Shown here in pieces: positions 1-8,722 of a stretch of DNA of 64,000 nucleotides (position 1 is the stretch's first letter; every line of letters begins with the position of its first letter). Under the pieces are notes generated by a model, which saw nothing but the letters and a program-made list of their open reading frames with translations, searched no databases and was not told the DNA's origin. The stretch is from Clostridium_S neuense (GTDB taxonomy: Bacteria > Bacillota > Clostridia > Clostridiales > Clostridiaceae): the NCBI RefSeq assembly GCF_045310695.1, contig NZ_JBJIAA010000002.1, positions 124,001 to 188,000 on the forward strand. The letters are read 5' to 3'. Position numbers and translations under genes: made by a program.

Positions 1-1
1 T

Positions 2-631
2 GACGATTACAATCAATTTTTAAATTACACCTATGATGAAGAATTTACTAACCTTCGTAATTTAATGACACAAAAAATTGATAATAGATATTTGGAGAAC
101 TATGATTTAGTCATTATCGATGATGTCTTTCCACATCCTTTAAGTGGTCTTAGATATCAAGAGTTCCTTAGCTATCTTGAACACTTTAATTCAATGAAAG
201 TGTTATCAACAGGAAGCAATATCCACTTACTAGGTAATGAAACTCTCGAGGAATTAATAATTAGCTTTAAAAGAAGATTTCCCAAAACAAGAGGTAAGCT
301 TGAAAGATTCTCTAGCTTTAATAATATAAACTGTAAACTTCTTTACTTTGCCTTCTCGGAAAATGCTATTTTATTTGTAGCACTAGCAGAAGAAAGAAGT
401 ATACCTTTTATATTTACATTATATCCAGGTACTTTTTGCTTGAATAATGCTCAAGTAGACAATTTATTAAAGAGGGTAATTTCTTCACCTTGCTTTGGAA
501 AAGTAATCGTAACTAAGCAGGTATTTTATGATTATTTAATAAGCAAACATTTTTGTAATCCAGAACAAATTATTTTTATTTTGGATGAAACCTCTCCATT
601 ACTAAAGTTGAATATTATTCCAACCATATAA
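2..631 (+). CDS. C-terminal part of a glycosyltransferase-like protein (5' end outside window)
   Basis: The reading frame is open from the first bases of the window, so the true start lies upstream; an internal ATG at 65 is not a convincing start because no ribosome site precedes it. The protein alternates hydrophobic strands and helices in a Rossmann-like way (YDLVIIDDVF, PFIFTLYPG, KVIVTKQVFYDYL), which resembles the N-terminal half of family-4 type glycosyltransferases. It stops at 631, just where the sugar-nucleotide half would be expected to begin. Coding-like sequence continues in other frames to about 806, so the gene is probably frameshifted. The family assignment is a guess from fold-like pattern only. 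Confidence 0.4.
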   Translation, partial: DDYNQFLNYTYDEEFTNLRNLMTQKIDNRYLENYDLVIIDDVFPHPLSGLRYQEFLSYLEHFNSMKVLSTGSNIHLLGNETLEELIISFKRRFPKTRGKLERFSSFNNINCKLLYFAFSENAILFVALAEERSIPFIFTLYPGTFCLNNAQVDNLLKRVISSPCFGKVIVTKQVFYDYLISKHFCNPEQIIFILDETSPLLKLNIIPTI

Positions 632-806
632 AAGAGTTAAAAAATACTTATAAAAAAATTATATTGCTATAAAAAGTTTGTATGGTTTTAATAATCAAAT
701 TGCTCATAAAATAAATCAGTTAGACATAAATCTTTACCATTGGATTATGCATAACGAAACGAATTTTTGTATGTATAATGGTATTTTAAACATACTTTCT
801 TATTAG
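604..806 (+). pseudogene. frameshifted continuation of the preceding gene
   Basis: Just past the end of the upstream frame, one shifted frame (604-672) reads VEYYSNHIKELKNTYKK and then stops. The next shifted frame (672-806) stays open for 44 codons with a protein-like composition (LYGFNNQIAHKINQLDIN). Two successive frame changes would restore a longer product, so this looks like a gene decaying by indels. In DNA this AT-rich a chance open stretch of 44 codons is possible, so the call is tentative. Confidence 0.3.
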
Positions 807-1062
807 ACTTTTTTCTAAAATCATATCATATATGCATACATTTTGTTTTTCTTAGATTGATGGCTATGCTATCTACATATTTTTTATAATTCACATGAGC
901 ATTTATATCAAGTTTTTCCGTTAACATCTAACTATTTTTTGTTTTCACATTTTAATATCAAGCATTTTTCTCCCTCTCAATGATATAATTATAAAAAAAC
1001 ATATAATCTCCTTTATTTGTCTGGACTTTTGAAAAACGTTATCTACCGAAACAACTTATTAT

Positions 1063-1094
1063 AAAAAAAGAGCCATAGATTAGTTCTACAGCTC
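1063..1094 (-). terminator. intrinsic terminator after pepA
   Basis: On the minus strand a 10-bp stem with two G-U pairs (1070-1079 with 1085-1094) is followed by seven T residues. It lies directly downstream of the pepA stop codon. Confidence 0.75.
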
Positions 1095-1103
1095 AAATTA
1101 CAA

Positions 1104-2558
1104 TTATTCATTTTTAGCTAAATAATAAAGCGTTCTAACTCCTGCACCAGTTCCACCCTTTGAGTAGTAACCATCTTCATTGTCTCTCCAGGCTGTTCCT
1201 GCTATATCAAGGTGGAGCCATGGCTTTTTCTGAGCAAATTCTCCTATAAATAAACCTGCTGTTATTGTTCCTGCAAATTTTCCTCCTGTATTTTTAAGGT
1301 CAGCTATATCAGACTTTATAAGCTTCTTATATTCATCAAAGGCTGGAAGCTGCCACATTTTTTCTCCAGATTTAAAAGATGCCTTTTCAAGCTCACTATA
1401 AAAATTCTTATCATTAGCAACAACAGCTGTAGTAGTTATACCTAAGGCGGTTAAGGCTGCCCCTGTAAGTGTTGCAATATCTACAACCCTAGTAACATTT
1501 TCTTTTGAAACAGCATAATAAACGGCATCTGCAAGAGTAAGTCTTCCTTCTGCATCAGTACTCAAAACTTCAATAGTTTTTCCAGCCATAGAGCCAATAA
1601 TATCTCCTGGTTTATAGGCTCCTCCAGAAATAAGATTTTCGCAAGCTGCGACTACTGCAACAACATTTACTTTAAGCTTTCTTTTAGCTATTGCACTTAT
1701 AGCACCTATAACTGCAGCACCACCACCCATATCGGATTTCATGGTTACCATTCCACTGTTAGTTTTTATGGAGTATCCACCTGAATCATAAGTGAGCCCT
1801 TTTCCTACCAAACCCAATATTTCTTTGCTATCCTTGTCTCCAAAATATTTCATCACTATAAGTCTTGGAGGGTTTTCTGAACCAGCGGTTACTGATAAAA
1901 AAGCCTTCATATTAAGTTCTTTAATTTGAGCTTTATCAAAAACTTCTACTTTAAAACCGCACTCTTTACCAGCATTACTAGCTGCCTTTGCAAGTGCTTT
2001 TGGTGTCATAACGTTAGCTGGTTCATTTACAAGATCTCTGGCAAACAAGGTTGCTTGAACCAAAGTAACAGCCTCACTAACATACTCTTTAACATCTTTT
2101 TCCGAAGGCACATTTCCTATAGAAATTTCTATATCCTTTTGCTCTTTTTTATCTGTTTTATACTTGTCGAATTTGTAATCTCCAAAGCCAATTCCCTCTA
2201 CCATGGCATTTATAACTTGATTACAATTCAAGCCTTCAATTTCAATATTATTTACAAATACTTTTTCCACTTTAAGTTCTCTGCATTTTTTAATTGCCTT
2301 TGAAAAAGCATTTCTTATTTTTTCACCTGATACTTCTTTCTCTTTGCCAATACCTACAAATACTATATTTTGATAATTATCATTTTTCAAAGAAGATAGC
2401 ACAAATATTTCTCCACATTCAGCTTTAAACTTTTCTGTATCAAATAAATGTTTAATTGTATTTTCAAATCCTTCTATTTTCTCAAATTCTTTGTGCATTA
2501 CAGGAATTATAACTGCATCTGCAGCTTCAATTTGAATAGTATTAATTCCAAATTTCAT
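1104..2558 (-). CDS. pepA: leucyl aminopeptidase (peptidase family M17)
   Basis: This cytosolic two-metal exopeptidase removes N-terminal residues from peptides. The C-terminal catalytic half carries the M17 metal and active-site motifs: KGLTYDSGG near residues 253-261, MKSDMGGGAA near 273-282, and STDAEGRL near 333-340, the family signature NTDAEGRL with S for N. The N-terminal half is the variable M17 domain. Length of 484 residues is normal. The ATG at 2558 is chosen over an upstream in-frame codon because AAAGGGG lies eight bases before it. It appears monocistronic, with its own terminator. Confidence 0.93.
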   Translation of the reverse strand: MKFGINTIQIEAADAVIIPVMHKEFEKIEGFENTIKHLFDTEKFKAECGEIFVLSSLKNDNYQNIVFVGIGKEKEVSGEKIRNAFSKAIKKCRELKVEKVFVNNIEIEGLNCNQVINAMVEGIGFGDYKFDKYKTDKKEQKDIEISIGNVPSEKDVKEYVSEAVTLVQATLFARDLVNEPANVMTPKALAKAASNAGKECGFKVEVFDKAQIKELNMKAFLSVTAGSENPPRLIVMKYFGDKDSKEILGLVGKGLTYDSGGYSIKTNSGMVTMKSDMGGGAAVIGAISAIAKRKLKVNVVAVVAACENLISGGAYKPGDIIGSMAGKTIEVLSTDAEGRLTLADAVYYAVSKENVTRVVDIATLTGAALTALGITTTAVVANDKNFYSELEKASFKSGEKMWQLPAFDEYKKLIKSDIADLKNTGGKFAGTITAGLFIGEFAQKKPWLHLDIAGTAWRDNEDGYYSKGGTGAGVRTLYYLAKNE

Positions 2559-2664
2559 ATGTTTTCCCCTTTCTAAAACCATATTTTTGTTAAATATATT
2601 TTACCACAAATAATATAAATATTTTCCTAATAATCCAAAATGCAATAATAATTATCAAAAACTT

Positions 2665-3204
2665 TTATTTCCCATTAGTATTAACCATAATATTTAAATT
2701 TCTTTTAAGTGCATAAACAATCAAGGGAATTAAAACAATCTGAATTACAATACCAGGTATTCCTTTTATAAATAAACCAGCTGCTACAACCGAAATATTG
2801 AAGGGTGCACTCATCAATATATGTAATATAAAATAATTTCCGATGATACTCATAATTCTTCCTACTATCATTCCTCCTATTAACGAAGGATATAAGCCTA
2901 GCTTAACCTTGTTATATAATAAAGAAATAAATAAAGCATAACTAGCTAATTCTAACATCATCACATATATATAAGGAAAATTAGGCATACCCGTAAAAAG
3001 TAAACTCAATATTGGTGTTATTATACCTACGCATAATGCATAATAAGGATTTAATATAAAGCCACCGATCAAAACTGGTATATGCATTGGTAAAAGTATA
3101 GAACCTGCATCTTTAACACTATGAAATACCTGTGGCAATATAATTCCAATTGCAATAAGCAAAGCTGCTCTAACTAACTGCTGTAAATTTAACTTTTGTT
3201 TCAT
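2665..3204 (-). CDS. ECF transporter S component (substrate-binding membrane protein)
   Basis: The protein has about 180 residues and roughly six membrane segments. It shows the pattern of the ECF S-component family (PF12822-like): an N-terminal LVRAALLIAIGIILPQVF segment, then GSILLPMHIPVLIGGFIL and a long hydrophobic C-terminal half. Such proteins bind a vitamin or related micronutrient and share the EcfA/EcfA'/EcfT module, which is not encoded nearby, so this is a solitary (group II) S component. The ATG at 3204 is preceded by AAGGAGG. Substrate cannot be told from sequence. The structured leader at 3226-3285 suggests ligand-responsive control. Confidence 0.8.
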   Translation of the reverse strand: MKQKLNLQQLVRAALLIAIGIILPQVFHSVKDAGSILLPMHIPVLIGGFILNPYYALCVGIITPILSLLFTGMPNFPYIYVMMLELASYALFISLLYNKVKLGLYPSLIGGMIVGRIMSIIGNYFILHILMSAPFNISVVAAGLFIKGIPGIVIQIVLIPLIVYALKRNLNIMVNTNGK

Positions 3205-3225
3205 AAAAAATTCCTCCTTAAAAAT

Positions 3226-3285
3226 AAAAAACCACAAAAATTAACCGCAATCATTATTAATGCTTACGGATAACCTTCGTGGTTA
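3226..3285 (-). promoter_or_regulatory. candidate structured leader RNA of the ECF S-component gene
   Basis: On the minus strand AACCAC (3279-3284) pairs with GTGGTT (3229-3234), enclosing an 11-bp hairpin (3245-3269, one mismatch and one G-U pair, AAT loop). The closing strand runs into six T residues and then, after a short A/T spacer, the AAGGAGG ribosome site. The outer helix could therefore act as a terminator-like attenuator. It matches no riboswitch consensus I can recall. Confidence 0.4.
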
Positions 3286-3462
3286 TATTTTAATATTTCA
3301 TTATTTTTCTATAGATAAATCACTTGTAAAATTATAACATTGACTATTTTAAACTTTTAGGTTTTTTAGCTATAATACCTTCATACTTTAAGCTTCATGC
3401 TTAAGATTATTTTAACATGTTATCACAATATCATGGAAATATCAAGGAATGTAAAAATTCAA

Positions 3463-3882
3463 TCATAACGCTTCATTTATTCTTGTCTTAACTATTTTCA
3501 CTGCAGCTTCAATATAATTCTGAAGAGACCCATTTTCAATTCCAGCAACCATTATATGGCATTTATTCATAGGAATAAGAACCTTTTGAGCTGAACTTTC
3601 TGCTATAGCCTTAGCCATATTAGGTGTCAATTCACCTAGTAATGAATTAGCACAAATTATACCTATTGGTCCTAATATAATTTCAACCTTATAAGAATTA
3701 TAAATAATCGCATTTTCTCCTGTTGCTCCTTCATCCGCTCCAGCCTTCAACATTAATGATGTTGCAAGTGAATTAGTTCCTAATGCTACTATATCAATTT
3801 TATCTTTAAATTCCTTCCTAAATCTTTCAACTATAGCCTTTCCAATTCCTCCACCTTGTCCATCTATTACAGCAATTCTCAT
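3463..3882 (-). CDS. DUF3842 family protein
   Basis: A small soluble protein of 139 residues. The N-terminus MRIAVIDGQGGGIGKAIVE is a nucleotide-binding-like glycine-rich loop, and the rest (GADEGATGENAIIYN, ILGPIGII, IPMNKCHIMVAG) matches what I know of the uncharacterised DUF3842 family of Clostridia. The ATG at 3882 is chosen because GGAGG ends six bases upstream; a GTG four codons earlier overlaps that site and is unlikely. The gene stands alone between the ECF gene and the two-component operon. No function is known to me. Confidence 0.75.
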   Translation of the reverse strand: MRIAVIDGQGGGIGKAIVERFRKEFKDKIDIVALGTNSLATSLMLKAGADEGATGENAIIYNSYKVEIILGPIGIICANSLLGELTPNMAKAIAESSAQKVLIPMNKCHIMVAGIENGSLQNYIEAAVKIVKTRINEAL

Positions 3883-4006
3883 TTTTACCTCCACAAAACG
3901 TATAATTATATTTTGAAATCAATTATATACCCTATAGCTGGCTCAAAGTCAAGCCCCTTTTCCAAAATACGCCTTGTATCATTTTATTTTTAAATAAAAA
4001 CACACA

Positions 4007-5245
4007 CTAATATTTAAGAAAAGTAATAATAAATTTAGTTCCATATCCTATTTTACTTTGTGCTTCTATAATTCCATTATGTGCTTCTATTATAGACTTA
4101 GAAAGTGCTAAGCCTATACCTACAGAATCGCTGCTTGAATTTTTTGCTTTATAAAATCTTTTAAATATATTAGGCAAGTCAGCTTTGCTTATTCCCTCGC
4201 CTGTATCAAATATTTGTATTCTTACATAAATAGGATTTTCTATCAATTCAACTTCTACTTTTCCTCCAGCTTTAGTATGTTCTATAGCATTTTTTATTAT
4301 GTTAATAAATGCCTCCTCCATCCATCTTCTATCATGCTTAAATTTCACATCATCAGACTTCTTTAACATTACAAAAATTCCGGCTTCATTAGCTTTTTCT
4401 TTAAGTGCATTAATAGAATTTTCCACAGTCTCATTTAAACTTATATCATTTTTTAAGAATTCTATTGCTCTAGCATCCAGCCTCGCGAGCTTTAGTATAC
4501 TTTTTATAAGCCAATCCATCCTATAAAGCTGTTTCTTGTTATTTTCTAAAAATAACTGCCTTTTTTCTTTTGAAAGTTCTTTTGTAAGTAAAATATCATT
4601 ATATAAAATCATTGATGATAGCGGAGTTTTTAACTGGTGAGATATATCCGATAGCAAATTAATTAAAAACTGTTTTTCTTTATTTAAAGAATCTATATTG
4701 TTTCTTATTATTCCTCTCATAGAATTAAATGAATTTGACAGTTTTGAAAAGTCTCCCTCCCTATCTTCATCTATTAACGTGTCATATTTACCTTCTACTA
4801 CCATTTTCGCTGCCTTGGAAATTTTTCGCATTCTTTTATAAAAATATATATGTTCAAAATAGTTAATTATAAAAAGTATAGCTGACATAATTAAAAACAG
4901 GGTGATAATGTAATAATTATTATTTATAATAGACTCATTAACATAAGGAAAAAGTTTATCTTCCAAATCGACAGTAAGTCCATATTCCTTAAGAATTTTT
5001 ATTCCCTCTTCTGACTCTCGAGTTTTCCCTTTTTTTGTTACTGACGGAATTACATATTGCAACAACTCTGGATTCTTTTCATTGATTTTTTCAGTTATAG
5101 TTCCAATACTTTTTATGTACCCTAGCTTTAAGTTATTATTGTTTACTTTTATCATTATCAAGGTAATTAGCAAAAATATAAAATTTATAAAAAGAAGGAT
5201 AGCTGAACTCTTCTTCAATTCTGGATTTATAAAATATTTCCCCAT
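4007..5245 (-). CDS. sensor histidine kinase paired with the OmpR-type regulator
   Basis: This membrane kinase has an N-terminal membrane segment, an extracellular loop of about 80 residues, a second membrane segment, a HAMP-like linker, then HisKA and HATPase domains. The phospho-acceptor is His203 in DISHQLKTP. The N-box INIIKNAIEHT, G1 DTGEGIS and G2 GIGLALSK are intact. The ATG at 5245 lies four bases after the regulator stop and its ribosome site AAGGAG overlaps the end of the regulator gene, so the two are translationally coupled. The sizeable outer loop distinguishes it from BceS-type kinases, which lack one. It probably senses something exported or relieved by the upstream ABC transporter. 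Confidence 0.9.
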   Translation of the reverse strand: MGKYFINPELKKSSAILLFINFIFLLITLIMIKVNNNNLKLGYIKSIGTITEKINEKNPELLQYVIPSVTKKGKTRESEEGIKILKEYGLTVDLEDKLFPYVNESIINNNYYIITLFLIMSAILFIINYFEHIYFYKRMRKISKAAKMVVEGKYDTLIDEDREGDFSKLSNSFNSMRGIIRNNIDSLNKEKQFLINLLSDISHQLKTPLSSMILYNDILLTKELSKEKRQLFLENNKKQLYRMDWLIKSILKLARLDARAIEFLKNDISLNETVENSINALKEKANEAGIFVMLKKSDDVKFKHDRRWMEEAFINIIKNAIEHTKAGGKVEVELIENPIYVRIQIFDTGEGISKADLPNIFKRFYKAKNSSSDSVGIGLALSKSIIEAHNGIIEAQSKIGYGTKFIITFLKY

Positions 5246-5249
5246 TTTA

Positions 5250-5942
5250 TCACTCCTTAAAGACAGGTTTATTCCACATATATCCAAGGCCTCTTTTAGT
5301 TATTATATATTGAGGTTCTTTATCGCTTTCTTCTATCTTTTCTCTAATTCTCCTAATATAAACAGAAAGCGTATTTTCGTCAAAAAAAACTTCCTCATCC
5401 TCTGTAAGTTCTTTAAGTATTTGACTTCTTTTAAGAAGTGTATTTGAATTATTCATAAATATTAAAAGCAATTTATATTCCTGTGATGTAAGTGAAACTT
5501 TATTTCCATCCTTCATAACAACTGCTGTAGATGTATCTACTTTTATATTACCACTTACAATACTGCCGCTATCACTTTTCTTGTTATTTCTTCTTATTAA
5601 TACTTTTATTCTAGATAAGAATTCTCTTACCCCAAAGGGTTTAGTCATATAATCATCGCCGCCTATTTCAAGCCCAAGGACTATATTAACCTCTTCATCT
5701 AGTGCAGTAAGAAACATTACTGGGACCTCGCTTTTTGTTCTTATATATTTACATAAGTCATATCCACTGCCATCTGGCAGGTTTACATCCAAGATAATTA
5801 AATCCAAGGCCTCGCCTTCAAATATTCTTTTACCATTCTCTAAAGTTCCTGCTGTAAAAACCTTGTAGCCTTCTTCCTCAAGAGTAAACTCAATTCCCAT
5901 TGCAAGAGACTCATCATCTTCTATTAAAAGTATTTTATACAT
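5250..5942 (-). CDS. OmpR/PhoB-family response regulator
   Basis: The receiver domain (about 1-115) has the acidic pair IEDDE, phospho-acceptor Asp52 in IILDVNLPDGSG and the conserved Lys in TKPFG. A winged-helix DNA-binding domain follows (VSLTSQEYKLLLIFM through TKRGLGYMW). The ATG at 5942 follows AAAGGGGGG. Upstream open frame comes from a repeat element, not from the gene. Its cognate kinase follows immediately, and the likely target is the exporter operon upstream on the same strand. A family-1 repeat (5970-6155) separates it from the permease gene, so it may need its own promoter. Confidence 0.92.
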   Translation of the reverse strand: MYKILLIEDDESLAMGIEFTLEEEGYKVFTAGTLENGKRIFEGEALDLIILDVNLPDGSGYDLCKYIRTKSEVPVMFLTALDEEVNIVLGLEIGGDDYMTKPFGVREFLSRIKVLIRRNNKKSDSGSIVSGNIKVDTSTAVVMKDGNKVSLTSQEYKLLLIFMNNSNTLLKRSQILKELTEDEEVFFDENTLSVYIRRIREKIEESDKEPQYIITKRGLGYMWNKPVFKE

Positions 5943-5969
5943 TTTAGCCCCCCCTTTAATCATTAGATC

Positions 5970-6155
5970 AGAGTAGAGAGTAAAGAGTAGAGTGATGGTT
6001 GATTTTTCTCCGCTATCGCTTCGAAAAATCTTAAACTTATGCTTATACAATCGCACCACATGTGATGCTCAGTGAAGCTGACAATATATAAATTCTAAGA
6101 TTTACCTGAGAGAAGCAAAAGGTAAATCCACATTCACTCTACTCTCTACTCTTCC
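5970..6155. repeat. family-1 dispersed element, copy A
   Basis: Ends are imperfect inverted repeats rich in AGAGTAGAG / CTCTACTCT. Inside are two hairpins shared by all copies: GATTTTTC...GAAAAATC near the left end and GATTTACC...GGTAAATC near the right end. Other copies lie at 20230-20405, 37277-37485 and 55105-55309. This copy lies between the ABC permease gene and the response-regulator gene. Confidence 0.8.
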
Positions 6156-6227
6156 ATAAAATCCTATATAAATTATAACACAAAGAAGCATTCCATCTAT
6201 TATCCATAATGAAATGCTCCCTACCAT

Positions 6228-8705
6228 TTAGCTGTCTTCTCTTATTGTCTCTATTATATTTTCTTTATTTATTCTGGAAAGAGGCGAAAGCACAGACAAA
6301 TATCCTATCACTATTGCTGCTATTCCAGCTATTCCCATTGCTGTCCAAGGTATATTCCACTGAATTTCCTGTATTCCGCTTATACCTAAGTAAAGAAGAT
6401 ATGACAAAATGCAAGCTATTATACAGCCATATATAGTACCAACTATTCCATATAAAACTCCTTCTAGCACAATCATTTTCTTAAGCCCCTTTTGCGTAAA
6501 ACCTATAGCCTTTAAAGCTGCAAACTCTCTTTTTCTTAAAATAATATTTGTAGTCAGTGTGTTTACTATATTTACACTTCCTATTAAAGATACTACAATT
6601 ACAAAACCATACACTAATATTTCAATCATTAATGAACCAGACTTTATTTCCCTATTAACATCTATGATATCTAAGACTTTTAAATTAGGATTACTTTCTA
6701 TTGCAGTTTCAATTTGGCTTTTTGCTTTTTCTTCAAATTTTTCATCCTTTAATTGAATGTTTATGGCATTCGGTTTAATATCCTTCATGCCCGTTAAATT
6801 TTCCATTACCTTTTTAGTTGTTATAAGTTTTATTCCTCTAGGAGCAAAATTAGGTTCAAATGGATCATCATTTAAAACTGCAATTACTTTGACTTTTTTT
6901 GCTGGCTCAATGTCCTTCCCATTATTTATATATTTTAAGTCAATCTCATCTCCAGGTTTAATATCTAAAACCTTCCCTTTGTATTTTTTCTTGGTTTTTT
7001 GATTCAATATTATATTCTTATTTATAACAATAACTCCATTTTCCTTATTTAATTTTTCCGCATCAATTTTTCCTTTATCTAAGTAAGCTTCTGAGGACTT
7101 CAGAGAATTATCATCATATGCAAATACAGAACCTTGATCAAACATGGTTTTTTCTTGACCATTTAGCTCCTCTCTTCCATAAAATTTTCCCAGATTTTTG
7201 ACATCACTAATTTCACTGCTTGTATCTAAATATTCCTTGAAAACTACTGGATTATACATCTTATATGTTTCTTTCACAACACCTAAGCTATTAATAGAAT
7301 TTATTATGTTATCAGCTATACAGTTTGCTTTAGGATCTTTATCATCTCCTTGAACTGTAAAATGCATTTTGTCTAATTCATTTGAGGTTCCATTTAAATT
7401 TAAAGCCATATCCATAAAAGATTTAAAGGTTACGAACAAAACTACACTTATTATTATAGAAAATACAGTTATTCTATATCGTTTCTTGTTCCTTCTAATA
7501 TTTTTCGATGCTAAATTACCTTCAAATCCAAAAAGCTTTTTTAATATTGTGCCTTTCCTTCTTTTTATCTTTTCTTTCGTTATGGATGCTCTGCTGCTTA
7601 TAGCTACCAGTGGTGAAATTTTTCCCGCAAAATACGCTGGAAGCACTGCTGATAAGTAAACAGATATAATTCCTACTACTGCACTTATTAAAATTACTGA
7701 TGGAGCTATAGAAATCTTCATTAATATAAGACTATCTCCACCTATTATTTTAAATGCAAAGCCAATTAAATTAATGGCTATAATTCCGCATATTAATCCA
7801 ATTGGTATAGAAATTACAGCTAAAATGGAAGCTTCTCGTAAAACCATATTTCTAAGCTGTCTTGGTGTCATACCCACAGCTCGAAGTAAACCAAATTGCT
7901 TTATCCTTTCCACAACGCTTATCTGAAATGAGTTATATATTACGGCAGCAGTTGCAATTACTACTATACCAATAATTACTCCTACAATAGCATACATACT
8001 TTTAGTGCTAGAATCATTTCCTCCACCTTGTAAATCTACAACATATGTGTTATCTGAAGCCTTATTATTAGCTCCTAAGCTTTTTAATTCACTAACTGCC
8101 TTTTTTAAATTAACCTTTGAGCTTATCTTTACAATAAGTGTTGCTCTGCTTATAGCTATATTATTACTTTTAGAAAACATTATTCCCTTATTTGTACTTT
8201 GACTTTGAATACCATCTTGCAAAATTCCAACTAATTTATACTTTTTACCGCCTATTTCTAATATATCTCCAACTTTAGCACCCTTTTTTACATACTTTAA
8301 AACCCATTTTTCTAATACAACTTCATTTTTATTATTTGGAAACCTTCCACTTTTTAATTTATAAGGTAAAAGTTCTAAAGCGTCATCTGATACAATTTGT
8401 GGTGCAATAGAAACCCCTTTTTGCAGCTTAATCTCCTTTTCATCTTGTAAAAGTCCACTCATAGAAACTTTAGGATTGCTTTTTATCTTAGATAATAAAT
8501 TTTTATCTACTTTTTGATACGCTACATGCCACGAGCCATATTGACTTTGAAAACTTTCTATTTCTGCCTGTTGTACTCCCTTTAAAAAAAAGCCAATAGC
8601 AGAAATTAAAGCCACAGATAATACTATTCCAATAATAGTAAGTACACTTCTTTTTTTATTAGCCTTTAGATATTTCCCGGTAAGCTGTCTATAACTACTA
8701 ATCAT
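6228..8705 (-). CDS. ABC exporter permease with two FtsX domains
   Basis: A large permease of about 825 residues. The N-terminal membrane segment (LTIIGIVLSVALISAIGFF) is followed by a MacB-type extracellular domain, a first FtsX bundle around residues 240-370, a second extracellular domain, and a C-terminal FtsX bundle (EILVYGFVIVVSLIGSVNIVN to the end). This duplicated plan is seen in exporters of peptides, lipoproteins or antimicrobials. The ribosome site AAGGAGG serves either the ATG at 8705 or a GTG one codon earlier. It lies 14 bases after its ATPase gene and upstream of a two-component system, an arrangement typical of peptide-antibiotic sensing and detoxification modules. Substrate is inferred only. 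Confidence 0.88.
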   Translation of the reverse strand: MISSYRQLTGKYLKANKKRSVLTIIGIVLSVALISAIGFFLKGVQQAEIESFQSQYGSWHVAYQKVDKNLLSKIKSNPKVSMSGLLQDEKEIKLQKGVSIAPQIVSDDALELLPYKLKSGRFPNNKNEVVLEKWVLKYVKKGAKVGDILEIGGKKYKLVGILQDGIQSQSTNKGIMFSKSNNIAISRATLIVKISSKVNLKKAVSELKSLGANNKASDNTYVVDLQGGGNDSSTKSMYAIVGVIIGIVVIATAAVIYNSFQISVVERIKQFGLLRAVGMTPRQLRNMVLREASILAVISIPIGLICGIIAINLIGFAFKIIGGDSLILMKISIAPSVILISAVVGIISVYLSAVLPAYFAGKISPLVAISSRASITKEKIKRRKGTILKKLFGFEGNLASKNIRRNKKRYRITVFSIIISVVLFVTFKSFMDMALNLNGTSNELDKMHFTVQGDDKDPKANCIADNIINSINSLGVVKETYKMYNPVVFKEYLDTSSEISDVKNLGKFYGREELNGQEKTMFDQGSVFAYDDNSLKSSEAYLDKGKIDAEKLNKENGVIVINKNIILNQKTKKKYKGKVLDIKPGDEIDLKYINNGKDIEPAKKVKVIAVLNDDPFEPNFAPRGIKLITTKKVMENLTGMKDIKPNAINIQLKDEKFEEKAKSQIETAIESNPNLKVLDIIDVNREIKSGSLMIEILVYGFVIVVSLIGSVNIVNTLTTNIILRKREFAALKAIGFTQKGLKKMIVLEGVLYGIVGTIYGCIIACILSYLLYLGISGIQEIQWNIPWTAMGIAGIAAIVIGYLSVLSPLSRINKENIIETIREDS

Positions 8706-8722
8706 CACTCTAAGCCTCCTTA

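Noticed and set aside
3226..3285. Assignment of the ECF leader to a known riboswitch (THF, preQ1, TPP)
   Set aside because: None of the core consensus sequences of these classes is present; only a generic structured leader is supported.
3388..3415. Hairpin TTAAGCTTCATGCTTAA downstream of the DUF3842 gene
   Set aside because: It has a perfect stem, but only about 6 bp and no T-run on the gene's strand, so it is not claimed as a terminator.
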